NCBI GenBank assembly: GCA_965603205.1
Contig: CBFDCC010000003.1
Location: forward strand, 186,001 to 250,000
Origin: Temperatibacter sp965603205
GTDB taxonomy: Bacteria > Pseudomonadota > Alphaproteobacteria > Sphingomonadales > Kordiimonadaceae
Direction: 5' to 3'
DNA: 64,000 nt
Part shown: positions 23,494 through 32,392 of the stretch, piece by piece
Numbering within the stretch: position 1 is the stretch's first letter
Layout of the letters: every line of letters begins with the position of its first letter
Made by a program: the position numbers and the translations under genes
Notes under the pieces: model-generated
What the model was told of the DNA's origin: nothing
The model's input: the letters and a program-made list of their open reading frames with translations, nothing else
Databases searched by the model: none

Positions 23494-23625
23494 TCCATAA
23501 GAAAACAAGGTGGCAAATGAATAAAGCAAACTTCACAATGAAAAATAGTGTACCCGTTAGTAATTTATTAAATATCTACTGTTATAAGATAACTGAACAC
23601 TAGTAATTCACAGGTATCGAGTAAC

Positions 23626-23907
23626 ATGACGAATAACACAGTTAATATAATTGACCCTTCTGAGAATATAATTGGCCCTTCTGGGCTTCCTCTTACAATT
23701 GACACATTACCTGCACCAGACACAAAGCGTTGGGTCATAAGGCGTAAGGCCGAAGTTGTCGCCGCCGTTAATGGCGGACTTATCACCGCGACAGAGGCTT
23801 GTGATAGATACTCCCTCAGCATGGAAGAATATTTGTCATGGCAAACAGCCGTTGAGCAAAATGGCGTCAAGGGCCTTCGTGTGACTCGAATGCAGCAATA
23901 TCGGTGA
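23626..23907 (+). CDS. sciP: CtrA inhibitor SciP (DUF1153)
   Basis: 93 residues. The core LPAPDTKRWVIRRKAEVVAAV, EACDRYSLSMEEYLSW and the C-terminal GLRVTRMQQYR are the conserved SciP/DUF1153 sequence; only the first 25 residues are variable. In Caulobacter SciP binds DNA-bound CtrA and blocks activation of CtrA-dependent genes, including flagellar ones. Its location directly upstream of the fliF operon, in a window that also encodes CtrA and ChpT, suits that role. A hairpin terminator separates it from fliF. Confidence 0.92.
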   Translation: MTNNTVNIIDPSENIIGPSGLPLTIDTLPAPDTKRWVIRRKAEVVAAVNGGLITATEACDRYSLSMEEYLSWQTAVEQNGVKGLRVTRMQQYR

Positions 23908-23946
23908 CACAGTCACTATTTCATACTAAAGTGATCATAATTCAAA

Positions 23947-23980
23947 AAAAATTGTCGAATTGGTACTTTTGACAATTTTT
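23947..23980. terminator. A/T-flanked hairpin terminator after sciP
   Basis: AAAAATTGTC pairs with GACAATTTTT around a 14-base loop. A and T runs on either side would allow termination in both directions. Confidence 0.6.
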
Positions 23981-24017
23981 ATTTCTATTATAGGCAATTA
24001 TTGCCTATAATAGAAAT
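23981..24017. repeat. Perfect 17-bp palindrome upstream of fliF
   Basis: ATTTCTATTATAGGCAA (23981-23997), loop TTA, then the exact complement (24001-24017). No T-tract follows. It directly abuts the sciP terminator and lies just before a near-CtrA box. It may be a dimeric regulator site or an mRNA hairpin. Confidence 0.75.
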
Positions 24018-24020
24018 AAG

Positions 24021-24035
24021 TTAACGATCTATTAG
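24021..24035 (+). promoter_or_regulatory. Near-consensus CtrA box upstream of fliF
   Basis: TTAA-CGATCTA-TTAG matches TTAA-N7-TTAA at seven of eight fixed positions. It lies about 85 bases before the fliF start. CtrA controls the fliF operon in Caulobacter, and ctrA and sciP are both in this window. Confidence 0.5.
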
Positions 24036-24117
24036 GGATAACAGTATAGTAATAAAAATAATAGTGGATTACTGTCATTATATTGTGCTTTTATACAGCA
24101 TAGTAAAATAGACAAGA

Positions 24118-25842
24118 ATGAGGGCGGGGTCAGTGAATAGTATAGTTCAATTCTTCAAAAACATGGGCACAGCGCAACTTGTTGTACTTGGTGTTATTAT
24201 TGCCATTAGTATTGGCTTCTTTAGTATGATCATTGGACAGGTTAGCCAATCGCCAATGGCCGTGTTATTTGCTGATCTTGATCCACGCGATGCCAGCAGC
24301 ATTATCCAAAAGCTTGAATCCCAAAATATTGAATATAAAGTAGAAGGCTCTCAAATTAAAGTTCCAAGCACGCAAGTTGACGCCCTGCGTCTGTCTATGG
24401 CAGGTGAAGGCCTATCTGGCGGCGTCGTTGGTATGGAAATATTTGACCGCGAAGGTAACTTTGGTCGCACGAGCTTTGAACTTAACATTAATAAGCTCCG
24501 CGCTATTGAGGGTGAACTATCCCGTACTATTTCTTATATTCGTGGTGTCAAAGAAGCGCGTGTTCATATCGTACTACCTGAGCGCCAAGCCTTTCAGCGC
24601 GAAGCCCAAGAACCATCAGCCTCTATCATGCTGCAATCTTCAGGCAGCATTGGCGAGCGCCAAGCCCGCACTATTCAGGCCCTTGTTGCTTCTGCCATCG
24701 CAGGCATGTCACCAGATAATGTAACTATTTCAGATAGCTCGGGTCGTTTATTAACTGACGGCTCATCAGGTTCTAGCCTTGGCACATTCTCTGATATAGA
24801 GGATGCTAGGATCGCCAAAGAAAATTTATTCCGCTCGCGCATAGAAAGCCTAATTGGGCGCAGAGTTGGTAGTGACCGTGTTCGCGCCGAGGTTTCGATA
24901 GATATGACAACAAAGCGTGTCACCAGCAATGAGACATTCTATAATCCTGATGGTCAGGTTATTGCTTCGCAAACCATCTCGGAAACACAGAGTAAAGAAG
25001 CTAACAAATCGGGCAATGTTTCAGTGTCTAATAATTTACCAGATGCCGCTGGTGGTGGAGATGCTAACCAAACAGGTAACTCTGCTACGTCAGCCAATGA
25101 GACGACGAATTTTGATAATTCAAGAACCGAGACGCTAACCATCAGCGAGCCTGGAGAGGTGACGGGCATACGTGTTTCTATCCTCATTGACGGCATCAGA
25201 ACCCTTGATGAAGAAACTGGCGATACAATCGATTATGCAGAACGTGGCTCTCCAGAGCTTTCTCTATTAGAAGACTTAGCTAAAACAGCTATACCGTTTC
25301 AAGAGGATCGCGATCAGATCAACGTGGTTTCCATGCGTTTTGCCGATGCTCCTATTAAACCAGAGATCACGCAATCATTCGATCTACTAGGTTTTGATAA
25401 GCAAGATGTAATATCCGTGATACAAACAGCTGTATTAGGGCTTGTGGCAATCTTATTCCTGCTCATGGTGGTCAAGCCTGTTGTAGCGCGCATTATTGAG
25501 GCTATTCCAGATGCGCCGCCACCTGTAGATCCAAATCAACTTGCAGATCATTCTGGTGATGGGCCTGCTGTTTCTCAGCTTATTGGTTCCGATGGGATGC
25601 CGATCAGCCAAGACGTTATTGCTGCTGCGGCGGCAGGTGATGAAACCGCAACCCGTCTTATCTTAGCCGCCAAGCAAGCTGGGACCGTTAGTGATTCTGA
25701 TATGAGTATAGACACCAGAATTGATGTAGCTCAGGTCGAAGGCCGTATTGAAGCCAGCGCCATGCAAAAAGTTGCAGATATTATTAAATCTAACCCAGAT
25801 GAGACAGTCGCGATTGTACGCAACTGGCTTTATGCTGATTAG
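24118..25842 (+). CDS. fliF: Flagellar MS-ring protein FliF
   Basis: 574 residues from ATG 24118. A GTG at 24133 preceded by AGGGCGGGG is an alternative start. Membrane segments lie at about 20-42 and 435-458, with the large periplasmic ring-building part between them. The N-terminal secretin-like motif region (PMAVLFADLDPRDASSIIQKLESQNIEYKV) and the C-terminal FliG-binding tail (DIIKSNPDETVAIVRNWL) are present. It forms the MS ring on which the rotor and export gate assemble. It is the first gene of a long operon running to flhG. Confidence 0.95.
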   Translation: MRAGSVNSIVQFFKNMGTAQLVVLGVIIAISIGFFSMIIGQVSQSPMAVLFADLDPRDASSIIQKLESQNIEYKVEGSQIKVPSTQVDALRLSMAGEGLSGGVVGMEIFDREGNFGRTSFELNINKLRAIEGELSRTISYIRGVKEARVHIVLPERQAFQREAQEPSASIMLQSSGSIGERQARTIQALVASAIAGMSPDNVTISDSSGRLLTDGSSGSSLGTFSDIEDARIAKENLFRSRIESLIGRRVGSDRVRAEVSIDMTTKRVTSNETFYNPDGQVIASQTISETQSKEANKSGNVSVSNNLPDAAGGGDANQTGNSATSANETTNFDNSRTETLTISEPGEVTGIRVSILIDGIRTLDEETGDTIDYAERGSPELSLLEDLAKTAIPFQEDRDQINVVSMRFADAPIKPEITQSFDLLGFDKQDVISVIQTAVLGLVAILFLLMVVKPVVARIIEAIPDAPPPVDPNQLADHSGDGPAVSQLIGSDGMPISQDVIAAAAAGDETATRLILAAKQAGTVSDSDMSIDTRIDVAQVEGRIEASAMQKVADIIKSNPDETVAIVRNWLYAD

Positions 25843-25850
25843 GGGCTAGC

Positions 25851-26867
25851 ATGAGTGATATTGAAGATTTCAAACAAATGACGGGCCCGCAAAAAGCGGC
25901 TGCCTTTATGCTGGCCATTGGAGAAGAGCATGGCCGAGCTTTATGGGAGGCCTTCTCAGATGATGAAATTAAGGAGTTATCTCATCATATTGCTGCCTTA
26001 GGGTCAGTGAATTCCAAAGCAGTTGAAGATCTATTTATCTTTTTTGCTTCACAAGTCTCCTCAGTTGGTAATCTAAGTGGATCGTTTGATAGTACGGAGC
26101 GACTCTTAAATAAGATGCTGCCCGATGATCGTGTTGGGATGATCATGGACGAAATTCGCGGCCCAGCTGGACGCACAATGTGGGATAAGCTGGGAAATGT
26201 GAACGAAGTAGTGCTCGCCAGTTATCTAAAGAATGAATACCCACAAACTGTGGCTGTGGTTTTACAAAAAATTAAGGCAGAGCACGCCGCACGTGTTCTC
26301 GCTGTATTACCCGAAGATTTCTCTATGGAAGTTATTATGCGCATGTTACGCATGGAAGCTGTTCAAAAGGATATCTTGGACAAGGTTGAGCAAACCCTGC
26401 GTATTGAATTTATGAACAACCTCGCTAGAACCAATAGACGTGATAGTCATGAAACGATTGCAGAGATATTCAACTACCTTGATCGTAGTTCAGAAGCTCG
26501 CTTCCTTGCGGCCTTAGAAGATCGTAACAGAGATTCAGCCGAGAAAATTCGCGCGCTCATGTTTACTTTCGAAGATTTGGCCAAGCTTGATCCAGGTGGT
26601 GTTCAAACATTGTTACGTAATGTGGATAAAGACAAACTAGCGCTAGGTATGAAGGGTGCATCCGATACACTGCGAGATCTATTCTTCTCTAATATGTCAG
26701 AGCGTGCTGCCAAGATATTGCGTGAAGATATGGAGGCAATGGGTCCTGTTAGACTTGCCGATGTCGATGAAGCGCAAATGGCTATGGTGACTAAAGCAAA
26801 AGATCTAGCCGAAGCTGGCGAGATTATGCTTTCAGATAACAAAGGTGAGGATGAGCTTGTTTACTAG
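25851..26867 (+). CDS. fliG: Flagellar rotor switch protein FliG
   Basis: 338 residues. The N-terminal FliF-binding part (GPQKAAAFMLAIGEEHGRALWEAF), the EYPQTVAVVLQKI helix of the middle domain and the torque helix region near the C-terminus (AALEDRNRDSAEKIRALMFTFEDL) are conserved. It couples stator force to the rotor and mediates switching. It starts 8 bases after fliF. Confidence 0.95.
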   Translation: MSDIEDFKQMTGPQKAAAFMLAIGEEHGRALWEAFSDDEIKELSHHIAALGSVNSKAVEDLFIFFASQVSSVGNLSGSFDSTERLLNKMLPDDRVGMIMDEIRGPAGRTMWDKLGNVNEVVLASYLKNEYPQTVAVVLQKIKAEHAARVLAVLPEDFSMEVIMRMLRMEAVQKDILDKVEQTLRIEFMNNLARTNRRDSHETIAEIFNYLDRSSEARFLAALEDRNRDSAEKIRALMFTFEDLAKLDPGGVQTLLRNVDKDKLALGMKGASDTLRDLFFSNMSERAAKILREDMEAMGPVRLADVDEAQMAMVTKAKDLAEAGEIMLSDNKGEDELVY

Positions 26868-26884
26868 GCAAGTTTAAAAACAAC

Positions 26885-27568
26885 ATGGAAACAGTTAAAT
26901 TCACATTCGATACCTCCTTTGATACAGGACAAGCACCCAAGCTTGATGAAGAAATAGAAGTATTATTAGAGCGCGCGCGTATAGAAACCGCTCAGGCGCA
27001 TGAACGTGGATTAAAAGAAGGTCGCGAGCAAACGTTGAGTGAAATTGAGGCAGCTACACAGACGGCAATTGAGCAACTGTCAGTATCTACAGGCACGTTA
27101 TTCGCTACCGTTGAGCAAATAAAGACGCAAAACCAAATTACCAGCGCAGGGTTAGCGCATACTATTGCTAAGAAACTGGCGGCTACCATGATGAAGCAAG
27201 CGCCCTTGGCTGAAATTGAAGCTTTAATTGAGGAATGTCTAGAAATATCAGGCGACCAATCAAGGTTAGTTGTGCGTGTAAACCAAGAGATATTTGAACC
27301 AATAAATATACGCATACAACAGATGAAAGATGTTGCCAATTTCAAGGGCGATATCATAGTTGCAGGGGACCCAGCACTAGCCATAACAGACGCACGTATT
27401 GAATGGCCCGATGGTGGTATGGAACGTAATTTAGACGATATAACAAATCAAATTGAAGAAGCAATTGAGCGCTTTTTTCAATCAAAATCAAACGAATTGA
27501 ACTCTACTGTGCCCAGTGATAATGCACCTGTAGAGACACTCGAGGTAGAGGAAGTGGGAGAAGAATAA
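26885..27568 (+). CDS. fliH: Flagellar export ATPase regulator FliH
   Basis: 227 residues. A long helix with a glycine-spaced ERGLKEGREQ segment (residues about 39-48), then a C-terminal V/F-ATPase E-subunit-like domain, is the FliH layout. FliH holds the FliI ATPase at the export gate. The end is acidic. Position between fliG and fliN is standard. Similarity within this family is low, so identity rests partly on context. Confidence 0.8.
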   Translation: METVKFTFDTSFDTGQAPKLDEEIEVLLERARIETAQAHERGLKEGREQTLSEIEAATQTAIEQLSVSTGTLFATVEQIKTQNQITSAGLAHTIAKKLAATMMKQAPLAEIEALIEECLEISGDQSRLVVRVNQEIFEPINIRIQQMKDVANFKGDIIVAGDPALAITDARIEWPDGGMERNLDDITNQIEEAIERFFQSKSNELNSTVPSDNAPVETLEVEEVGEE

Positions 27569-27569
27569 C

Positions 27570-27917
27570 ATGGTTGATGATGAAATAGCTTTAGGTGAAA
27601 TTGAAACTAGTGATGATATTGGCGTAGAACTGGCCGAACGCGAAGATGGCGTTGTTAGAACAGCAGCGGAGTTAGAACCTGTTTTTGATGTGCCTGTTCA
27701 AGTTCAAGCCGTACTTGGCAAATCAGTTTTAGAGGTTAATAACTTGCTTAAACTTGCCCCCGGAGCGGTCATAGAATTAGATAGAAAAGTTGGTGAAGCT
27801 ATTGATATTTATGTTAATAATCGCCTCGTAGCGCGTGGAGAGGTCGTATTAGTTGAGGATCACCTAGGTGTGACCATGACTGAGATTATTAAGACTGAAG
27901 GCAACACCAATAACTAA
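27570..27917 (+). CDS. fliN: Flagellar motor switch protein FliN
   Basis: 115 residues. The C-terminal 80 residues form the FliN/SpoA domain (VFDVPVQVQAVLGKSVLEVNNLL, GAVIELDRKVGEAIDIYVNNRLVARGEVVLVEDHLGVTM). The N-terminal 35 residues are acidic and variable. FliN forms the lower C ring where the response regulator CheY acts. Its start is 2 bases after the fliH stop. Confidence 0.95.
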   Translation: MVDDEIALGEIETSDDIGVELAEREDGVVRTAAELEPVFDVPVQVQAVLGKSVLEVNNLLKLAPGAVIELDRKVGEAIDIYVNNRLVARGEVVLVEDHLGVTMTEIIKTEGNTNN

Positions 27918-27950
27918 TTCTAATTTTTTAATTTAGTGAAGGGAGATACT

Positions 27951-28715
27951 ATGAGTACATTATTAGGCATGCTTGCAGCCTTCGCACTAGTCTTTGGTGC
28001 TATTGCCATGGGCAACTCACCTTTAGCCTTCATTAATCTTCAAGGTATTTTAATTGTTATCTTTGGTACAGTAGCCGTAACAGCCATTAGCTTTACCTTA
28101 AAAGAGATGTTTGGCATTCCAAACAATATATGGGCATTATTACGCCATGGTCAAACCGACCCTACAGAAGAAGGCGTTCGAATGTTAAAAATCGCCATAG
28201 AATCCCGTAAACATAATGATATTATGATTCTAGAGCGCCTACTACCTAAACTAAAAAGCAAGCCCTTTTTGCATAAGGCTATGCAGCTAGTTATTGATGG
28301 GGATTCAGCCGAAGAAATTGAGCAAATGTTGCGTCGTGAAACGAGTACAATCTCAGACAGGCATATGCGCGCTGTTGATTTCCTGCGTCGCGCGGGTGAG
28401 GTATCACCAGCCATGGGGCTTATCGGTACATTAATTGGCCTTGTTGATATGCTTGGCAATCTTAATGATCCTGCAACCATTGGGCCTTCTATGTCTGTAG
28501 CCCTGCTCACAACTTTCTATGGCGCCATACTCGCTCATCTAGTTTTCATTCCATTAGCAGCGAAGACTGAGCATTGCATGTCTGAAGAAGCCATGGTCAA
28601 TAACCTATATTCTATGGGAGCAGCATCCATGAGACGTCAAGAAAACCCTCGTAGATTACAAATGCTTTTAAATACGGTTCTGCCGCCTGCACAGCGCATA
28701 TCGTATTTCAAATAG
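27951..28715 (+). CDS. motA: Flagellar stator protein MotA-type
   Basis: 254 residues from ATG 27951, with AAGGGAG at 27939-27945. It has four membrane segments, two near the N-terminus and two at about 150-205 (GLIGTLIGLVDMLGNL, SMSVALLTTFYGAILAHLVFIPLA), separated by a cytoplasmic loop with charged residues for contact with FliG. It resembles the PomA/MotA class with an N-terminal MSTLLGMLAAFALVFGAI helix. No motB lies in the window, so the partner is elsewhere. The ion (proton or sodium) cannot be read with certainty. Confidence 0.85.
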   Translation: MSTLLGMLAAFALVFGAIAMGNSPLAFINLQGILIVIFGTVAVTAISFTLKEMFGIPNNIWALLRHGQTDPTEEGVRMLKIAIESRKHNDIMILERLLPKLKSKPFLHKAMQLVIDGDSAEEIEQMLRRETSTISDRHMRAVDFLRRAGEVSPAMGLIGTLIGLVDMLGNLNDPATIGPSMSVALLTTFYGAILAHLVFIPLAAKTEHCMSEEAMVNNLYSMGAASMRRQENPRRLQMLLNTVLPPAQRISYFK

Positions 28716-28763
28716 AGATTATTTACAGCTACCAAAAAGGTAGCCCAATATAAGGAAAAGCTA

Positions 28764-30179
28764 ATGCGACTATTAATCGTCGGTACATTAGATGGACAAT
28801 TGAGTACTGCTAGCCGTATTGCAATGGACCGTGGGGCACATGTAACACATGCGCCGGATGTTGAAACGGCTTTAAGCATACTGCGTACAAAAGGTGCGGA
28901 TCTGCTGATAGTAGAAGTAAGTCATGATATCCCTGCCTTGATACCTCGTCTCAAAGCAGAGCATTTTGCACTGCCTGTCGTTGCGTGTGGTATCGGCACA
29001 GATCCTAAGATTGCAGCGGCGGCTATACGTGGTGGCGCTAAAGAGTATATTCCCCTTCCTCCTGATGCAGAATTAATCGCAGCCGTATTAGAAGCCGTTT
29101 CTCAAGAAGACGACAAATTCTTATATGCTGATGATATTATGAAAAATGTGGCTGCACTAGCCGATCAAGTTGCTCCTTCAGAAGCTAGCATCATGATCAC
29201 AGGTGAAAGCGGTACAGGTAAAGAGGTAATGGCTCGTTATCTACATCAAAAAAGCCGTCGTGCCAGCAAGCCTTTCGTTGCTATAAACTGTGCAGCTATT
29301 CCTGAAAACTTACTAGAATCTGAGCTTTTTGGCCATGAGAAAGGTGCTTTCACAGGCGCTATTGCGCGTCGTGTTGGAAAATTTGAGGAAGCTGATACGG
29401 GCACATTGCTGCTAGACGAGATATCCGAGATGGATGTTCGCTTACAAGCTAAATTACTCCGCGCTATTCAAGAACGACAAATTGACCGCGTAGGCGGTAC
29501 TAAGTCTGTTAATATTGATATTCGCATCATTGCAACTTCAAACAGGAATCTTCAAGAATCTATCAAAGCTGGTGAGTTTCGTGAAGATTTATTCTTCCGT
29601 TTGAACGTTGTCAACCTGCGCATTCCTAGCCTGCGTGAACGTCCAGGTGATATAAAATTATTGTCACAGCATTTTGCGGACAAATATTCAGAAGTAAATC
29701 ATGTGGACGCGCGCCCTATATCCAGTGAAGCGTTAGAAGCGCTGCTAAAACATCCATGGCCTGGCAATGTACGAGAGCTAGAAAATACTATGCACCGAGC
29801 TGTTTTACTTTCAACAGGCGAGAGCATTAGTGCTGCCTCTATTATGTTACCTGATGCCAGCGGCAATCTAGACATGTCGCCGGGTGGTGCTGCAGCGCCA
29901 ACAGCGGCAGAAATGACAGCCAGCAGCCCCGCAGATAGCGATACATCTACTAAATTTATACCTGGATTAGTTGGTGATGATGTTGCCAAAAGCAATCTCA
30001 TTGGCCGCACAGTCGCAGAGGTTGAGCGTGATCTTATCATAGACACTTTAAAACACTGCCTTGGCAACCGTACCCATGCGGCTAATATTCTGGGTATTTC
30101 AATTCGTACTTTACGGAACAAACTAAATACGTATCAGGGTGACGGCCTATCAGTGCCACAGCCCGGCCGTGGCACCTAG
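28764..30179 (+). CDS. flbD: Sigma-54-dependent flagellar activator FlbD
   Basis: 471 residues. An N-terminal receiver-like domain (1-115) has Glu51 at the phospho-acceptor place (LLIVEV) and no conserved Lys, so phosphorylation is unlikely. The AAA+ domain has GESGTGKEV (Walker A), GAFTGA for sigma-54 contact, and LLLDEISEM (Walker B). The C-terminal Fis-type helix-turn-helix (NRTHAANILGISIRTLRNKL) binds DNA. In Caulobacter FlbD activates late flagellar genes. The two sigma-54 promoters upstream in this window are natural targets. Confidence 0.92.
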   Translation: MRLLIVGTLDGQLSTASRIAMDRGAHVTHAPDVETALSILRTKGADLLIVEVSHDIPALIPRLKAEHFALPVVACGIGTDPKIAAAAIRGGAKEYIPLPPDAELIAAVLEAVSQEDDKFLYADDIMKNVAALADQVAPSEASIMITGESGTGKEVMARYLHQKSRRASKPFVAINCAAIPENLLESELFGHEKGAFTGAIARRVGKFEEADTGTLLLDEISEMDVRLQAKLLRAIQERQIDRVGGTKSVNIDIRIIATSNRNLQESIKAGEFREDLFFRLNVVNLRIPSLRERPGDIKLLSQHFADKYSEVNHVDARPISSEALEALLKHPWPGNVRELENTMHRAVLLSTGESISAASIMLPDASGNLDMSPGGAAAPTAAEMTASSPADSDTSTKFIPGLVGDDVAKSNLIGRTVAEVERDLIIDTLKHCLGNRTHAANILGISIRTLRNKLNTYQGDGLSVPQPGRGT

Positions 30180-30200
30180 TAAAATGAGTAAGAGTAATAT

Positions 30201-32309
30201 ATGAGTGACGCTGCATCAGATAATGAAACCAGTGGTGGATTTGCTTTAAAATCAGCAGGATCGAAGGTATCTGAGCTTGGTTTTGCGCTGGGTATGGTGT
30301 TGATCCTATTGATGCTTATTGTGCCAATGCCTAGCTGGTTGCTGGATTTGGTGCTAGCCCTTAGTATGACCTTTGCTTTTCTTATTTTGATGACAGTTCT
30401 CTTCATTGAAAAGCCTCTGCAGTTTAGCAGTTTTCCAACAATATTGCTTGTCACAACCATGCTTAGGCTATCCCTTAATCTAGCCTCAACTCGACTCATT
30501 TTATCAGAAGGTCATACAGGCACGCATGCAGCAGGAAAAGTTATTGAAGCATTTGGTATGTTCCTTATGGGTGGTGAAGTTGTCATTGGTGTCATTGTCT
30601 TTTCCATTCTTGTGATCGTTAACTTTATGGTCATCACCAAGGGGTCTGGCCGTATTGCAGAGGTAGCAGCGCGTTTCTCGTTAGATGCTATGCCCGGCAA
30701 ACAGATGGCTATTGACGCTGATATGTCGGCCGGTTTGATAGATGAGGAAACAGCAAAAGAACGTCGCCAAGAGCTAGAAGATGAAAGTACTTTTTTTGGT
30801 GCTATGGATGGCGCGTCTAAGTTTGTAAAAGGAGATGCCATGGCAGGTATTCTCATCACCTTCATTAATATTATTGGTGGGATTATCTATGGTACGCTCG
30901 TAAAAGACATTCAAATCGGCGACGCACTAGACCGTTATACCATTCTTACCATTGGTGATGGACTAGTGTCACAAATCCCCGCACTTGTTGTGTCAATCGC
31001 CGCAGGTATGCTCGTCACTAAGGCTGGCGTTAAGGGTAAGGTTGATAAGGCCGTAGCTGGACAATTAACCTACTCTTCTCAGGCCGTGGGTCTAACGGCA
31101 GTATTGATGACCGCGCTTGCCATGATGCCAGGTTTGCCCTTCTTTCCATTCATAACTATGGCCGTCATCCTTGGTTATACGGCCTTTACTTTATCCCAAA
31201 ATAATAAAAAGAAGGCTGCCTTAGACCTTCAAGAAGCCACTATTTCTAAGGAAGCCAGCGAAAATGTCCAACAAGATGAACCCATATCAGCGTCTTTGGC
31301 TATTGACCAATTGCGTCTGGAGCTTGGGTATGGATTACTTACGCTAATTAATGATGATAATGGTTTCCGCCTAACAGACCAAATCAAAGCATTGCGCAGG
31401 CAAATTGCCAGTGAAATGGGCTTTGTCATGCCATCAGTCCGCATACTCGATAATATGCAATTACCAGCTAATACCTATGTATTACGTGTTAAAGAAACCG
31501 AAGTTGGTCGCGGTGATTTGCGCCCTACTATGCTGCTTGTTATGGATCCTGGCGGCGCGCCTGTTGAAATCCCTGGCGAAGCCACTACAGAACCAGCCTT
31601 TGGTCTGCCTGCCACTTGGGTGGACCAAGAAGCGCGTGAAGACGCATCATTCCGAGGTTATACCGTTGTAGACGCTGCCACGGTTATCACCACGCACCTT
31701 ACCGAAATTATTAAAGATAATATGCAAGACCTTCTGTCTTATGCTGAGACTCAAAAACTACTTGATGATATGGCAGGCGAGCATCAAAAGTTACTGAATG
31801 ATATTGTCCCTACTCATATTACGACGTCAGGTATCCAGCGCGTATTACAAATGTTACTCACTGAGCGCGTATCGATTCGCGATCTACCAACAATCTTAGA
31901 AGGTATATCAGAAGCGACAGGCTTTACTCAAAATGTTGTCATGATAACAGAACATGTTCGCTCGCGTTTGGCGCGGCAATTATGTGCCGTACATGGGGAT
32001 CATGACGGCGCAGTACCTCTGGTGACATTGTCACACGAATGGGAACAAGCCTTTGCCGATAGTTTGATTGGCCAAGGTGAAGAAAAGCAACTCGCCATGG
32101 CGCCAACACAATTGCAAGAATTTATAGGCTCTGTACGGATGGTATTTGACCAGCAGGCAGAAAAGGGTGAAACACCTATATTGTTGACTAGCCCAATGAT
32201 CAGGCCATATGTCAGATCAATTATTGAGCGTTTCCGACCTGTTACAGTGGTTATGAGCCAAAATGAAATTCACCCTAAGGCGACTATACGCACGTTAGGA
32301 CAAGTTTAA
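30201..32309 (+). CDS. flhA: Flagellar export gate protein FlhA
   Basis: 702 residues. About eight membrane segments lie in the first 330 residues. The conserved cytoplasmic FHIPEP-type loop reads GRIAEVAARFSLDAMPGKQMAIDADMSAG. The C-terminal half is the soluble domain that docks chaperone-substrate complexes (SPMIRPYVRSIIERFRP near the end). Length is normal. It is the main component of the export gate, between flbD and flhF. Confidence 0.97.
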   Translation: MSDAASDNETSGGFALKSAGSKVSELGFALGMVLILLMLIVPMPSWLLDLVLALSMTFAFLILMTVLFIEKPLQFSSFPTILLVTTMLRLSLNLASTRLILSEGHTGTHAAGKVIEAFGMFLMGGEVVIGVIVFSILVIVNFMVITKGSGRIAEVAARFSLDAMPGKQMAIDADMSAGLIDEETAKERRQELEDESTFFGAMDGASKFVKGDAMAGILITFINIIGGIIYGTLVKDIQIGDALDRYTILTIGDGLVSQIPALVVSIAAGMLVTKAGVKGKVDKAVAGQLTYSSQAVGLTAVLMTALAMMPGLPFFPFITMAVILGYTAFTLSQNNKKKAALDLQEATISKEASENVQQDEPISASLAIDQLRLELGYGLLTLINDDNGFRLTDQIKALRRQIASEMGFVMPSVRILDNMQLPANTYVLRVKETEVGRGDLRPTMLLVMDPGGAPVEIPGEATTEPAFGLPATWVDQEAREDASFRGYTVVDAATVITTHLTEIIKDNMQDLLSYAETQKLLDDMAGEHQKLLNDIVPTHITTSGIQRVLQMLLTERVSIRDLPTILEGISEATGFTQNVVMITEHVRSRLARQLCAVHGDHDGAVPLVTLSHEWEQAFADSLIGQGEEKQLAMAPTQLQEFIGSVRMVFDQQAEKGETPILLTSPMIRPYVRSIIERFRPVTVVMSQNEIHPKATIRTLGQV

Positions 32310-32392
32310 CTAATTGAGTGTATTAATACTACAAAGTAGTTTGAGAAACATTATTCATAGACGGTAAAGAGTTTTTAGGTTAAGCCCCAATT

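Noticed and set aside
24001..24017. 17-bp palindrome as a strong intrinsic terminator
   Set aside because: No T-tract follows on either strand; the terminator is the separate hairpin at 23947-23980.
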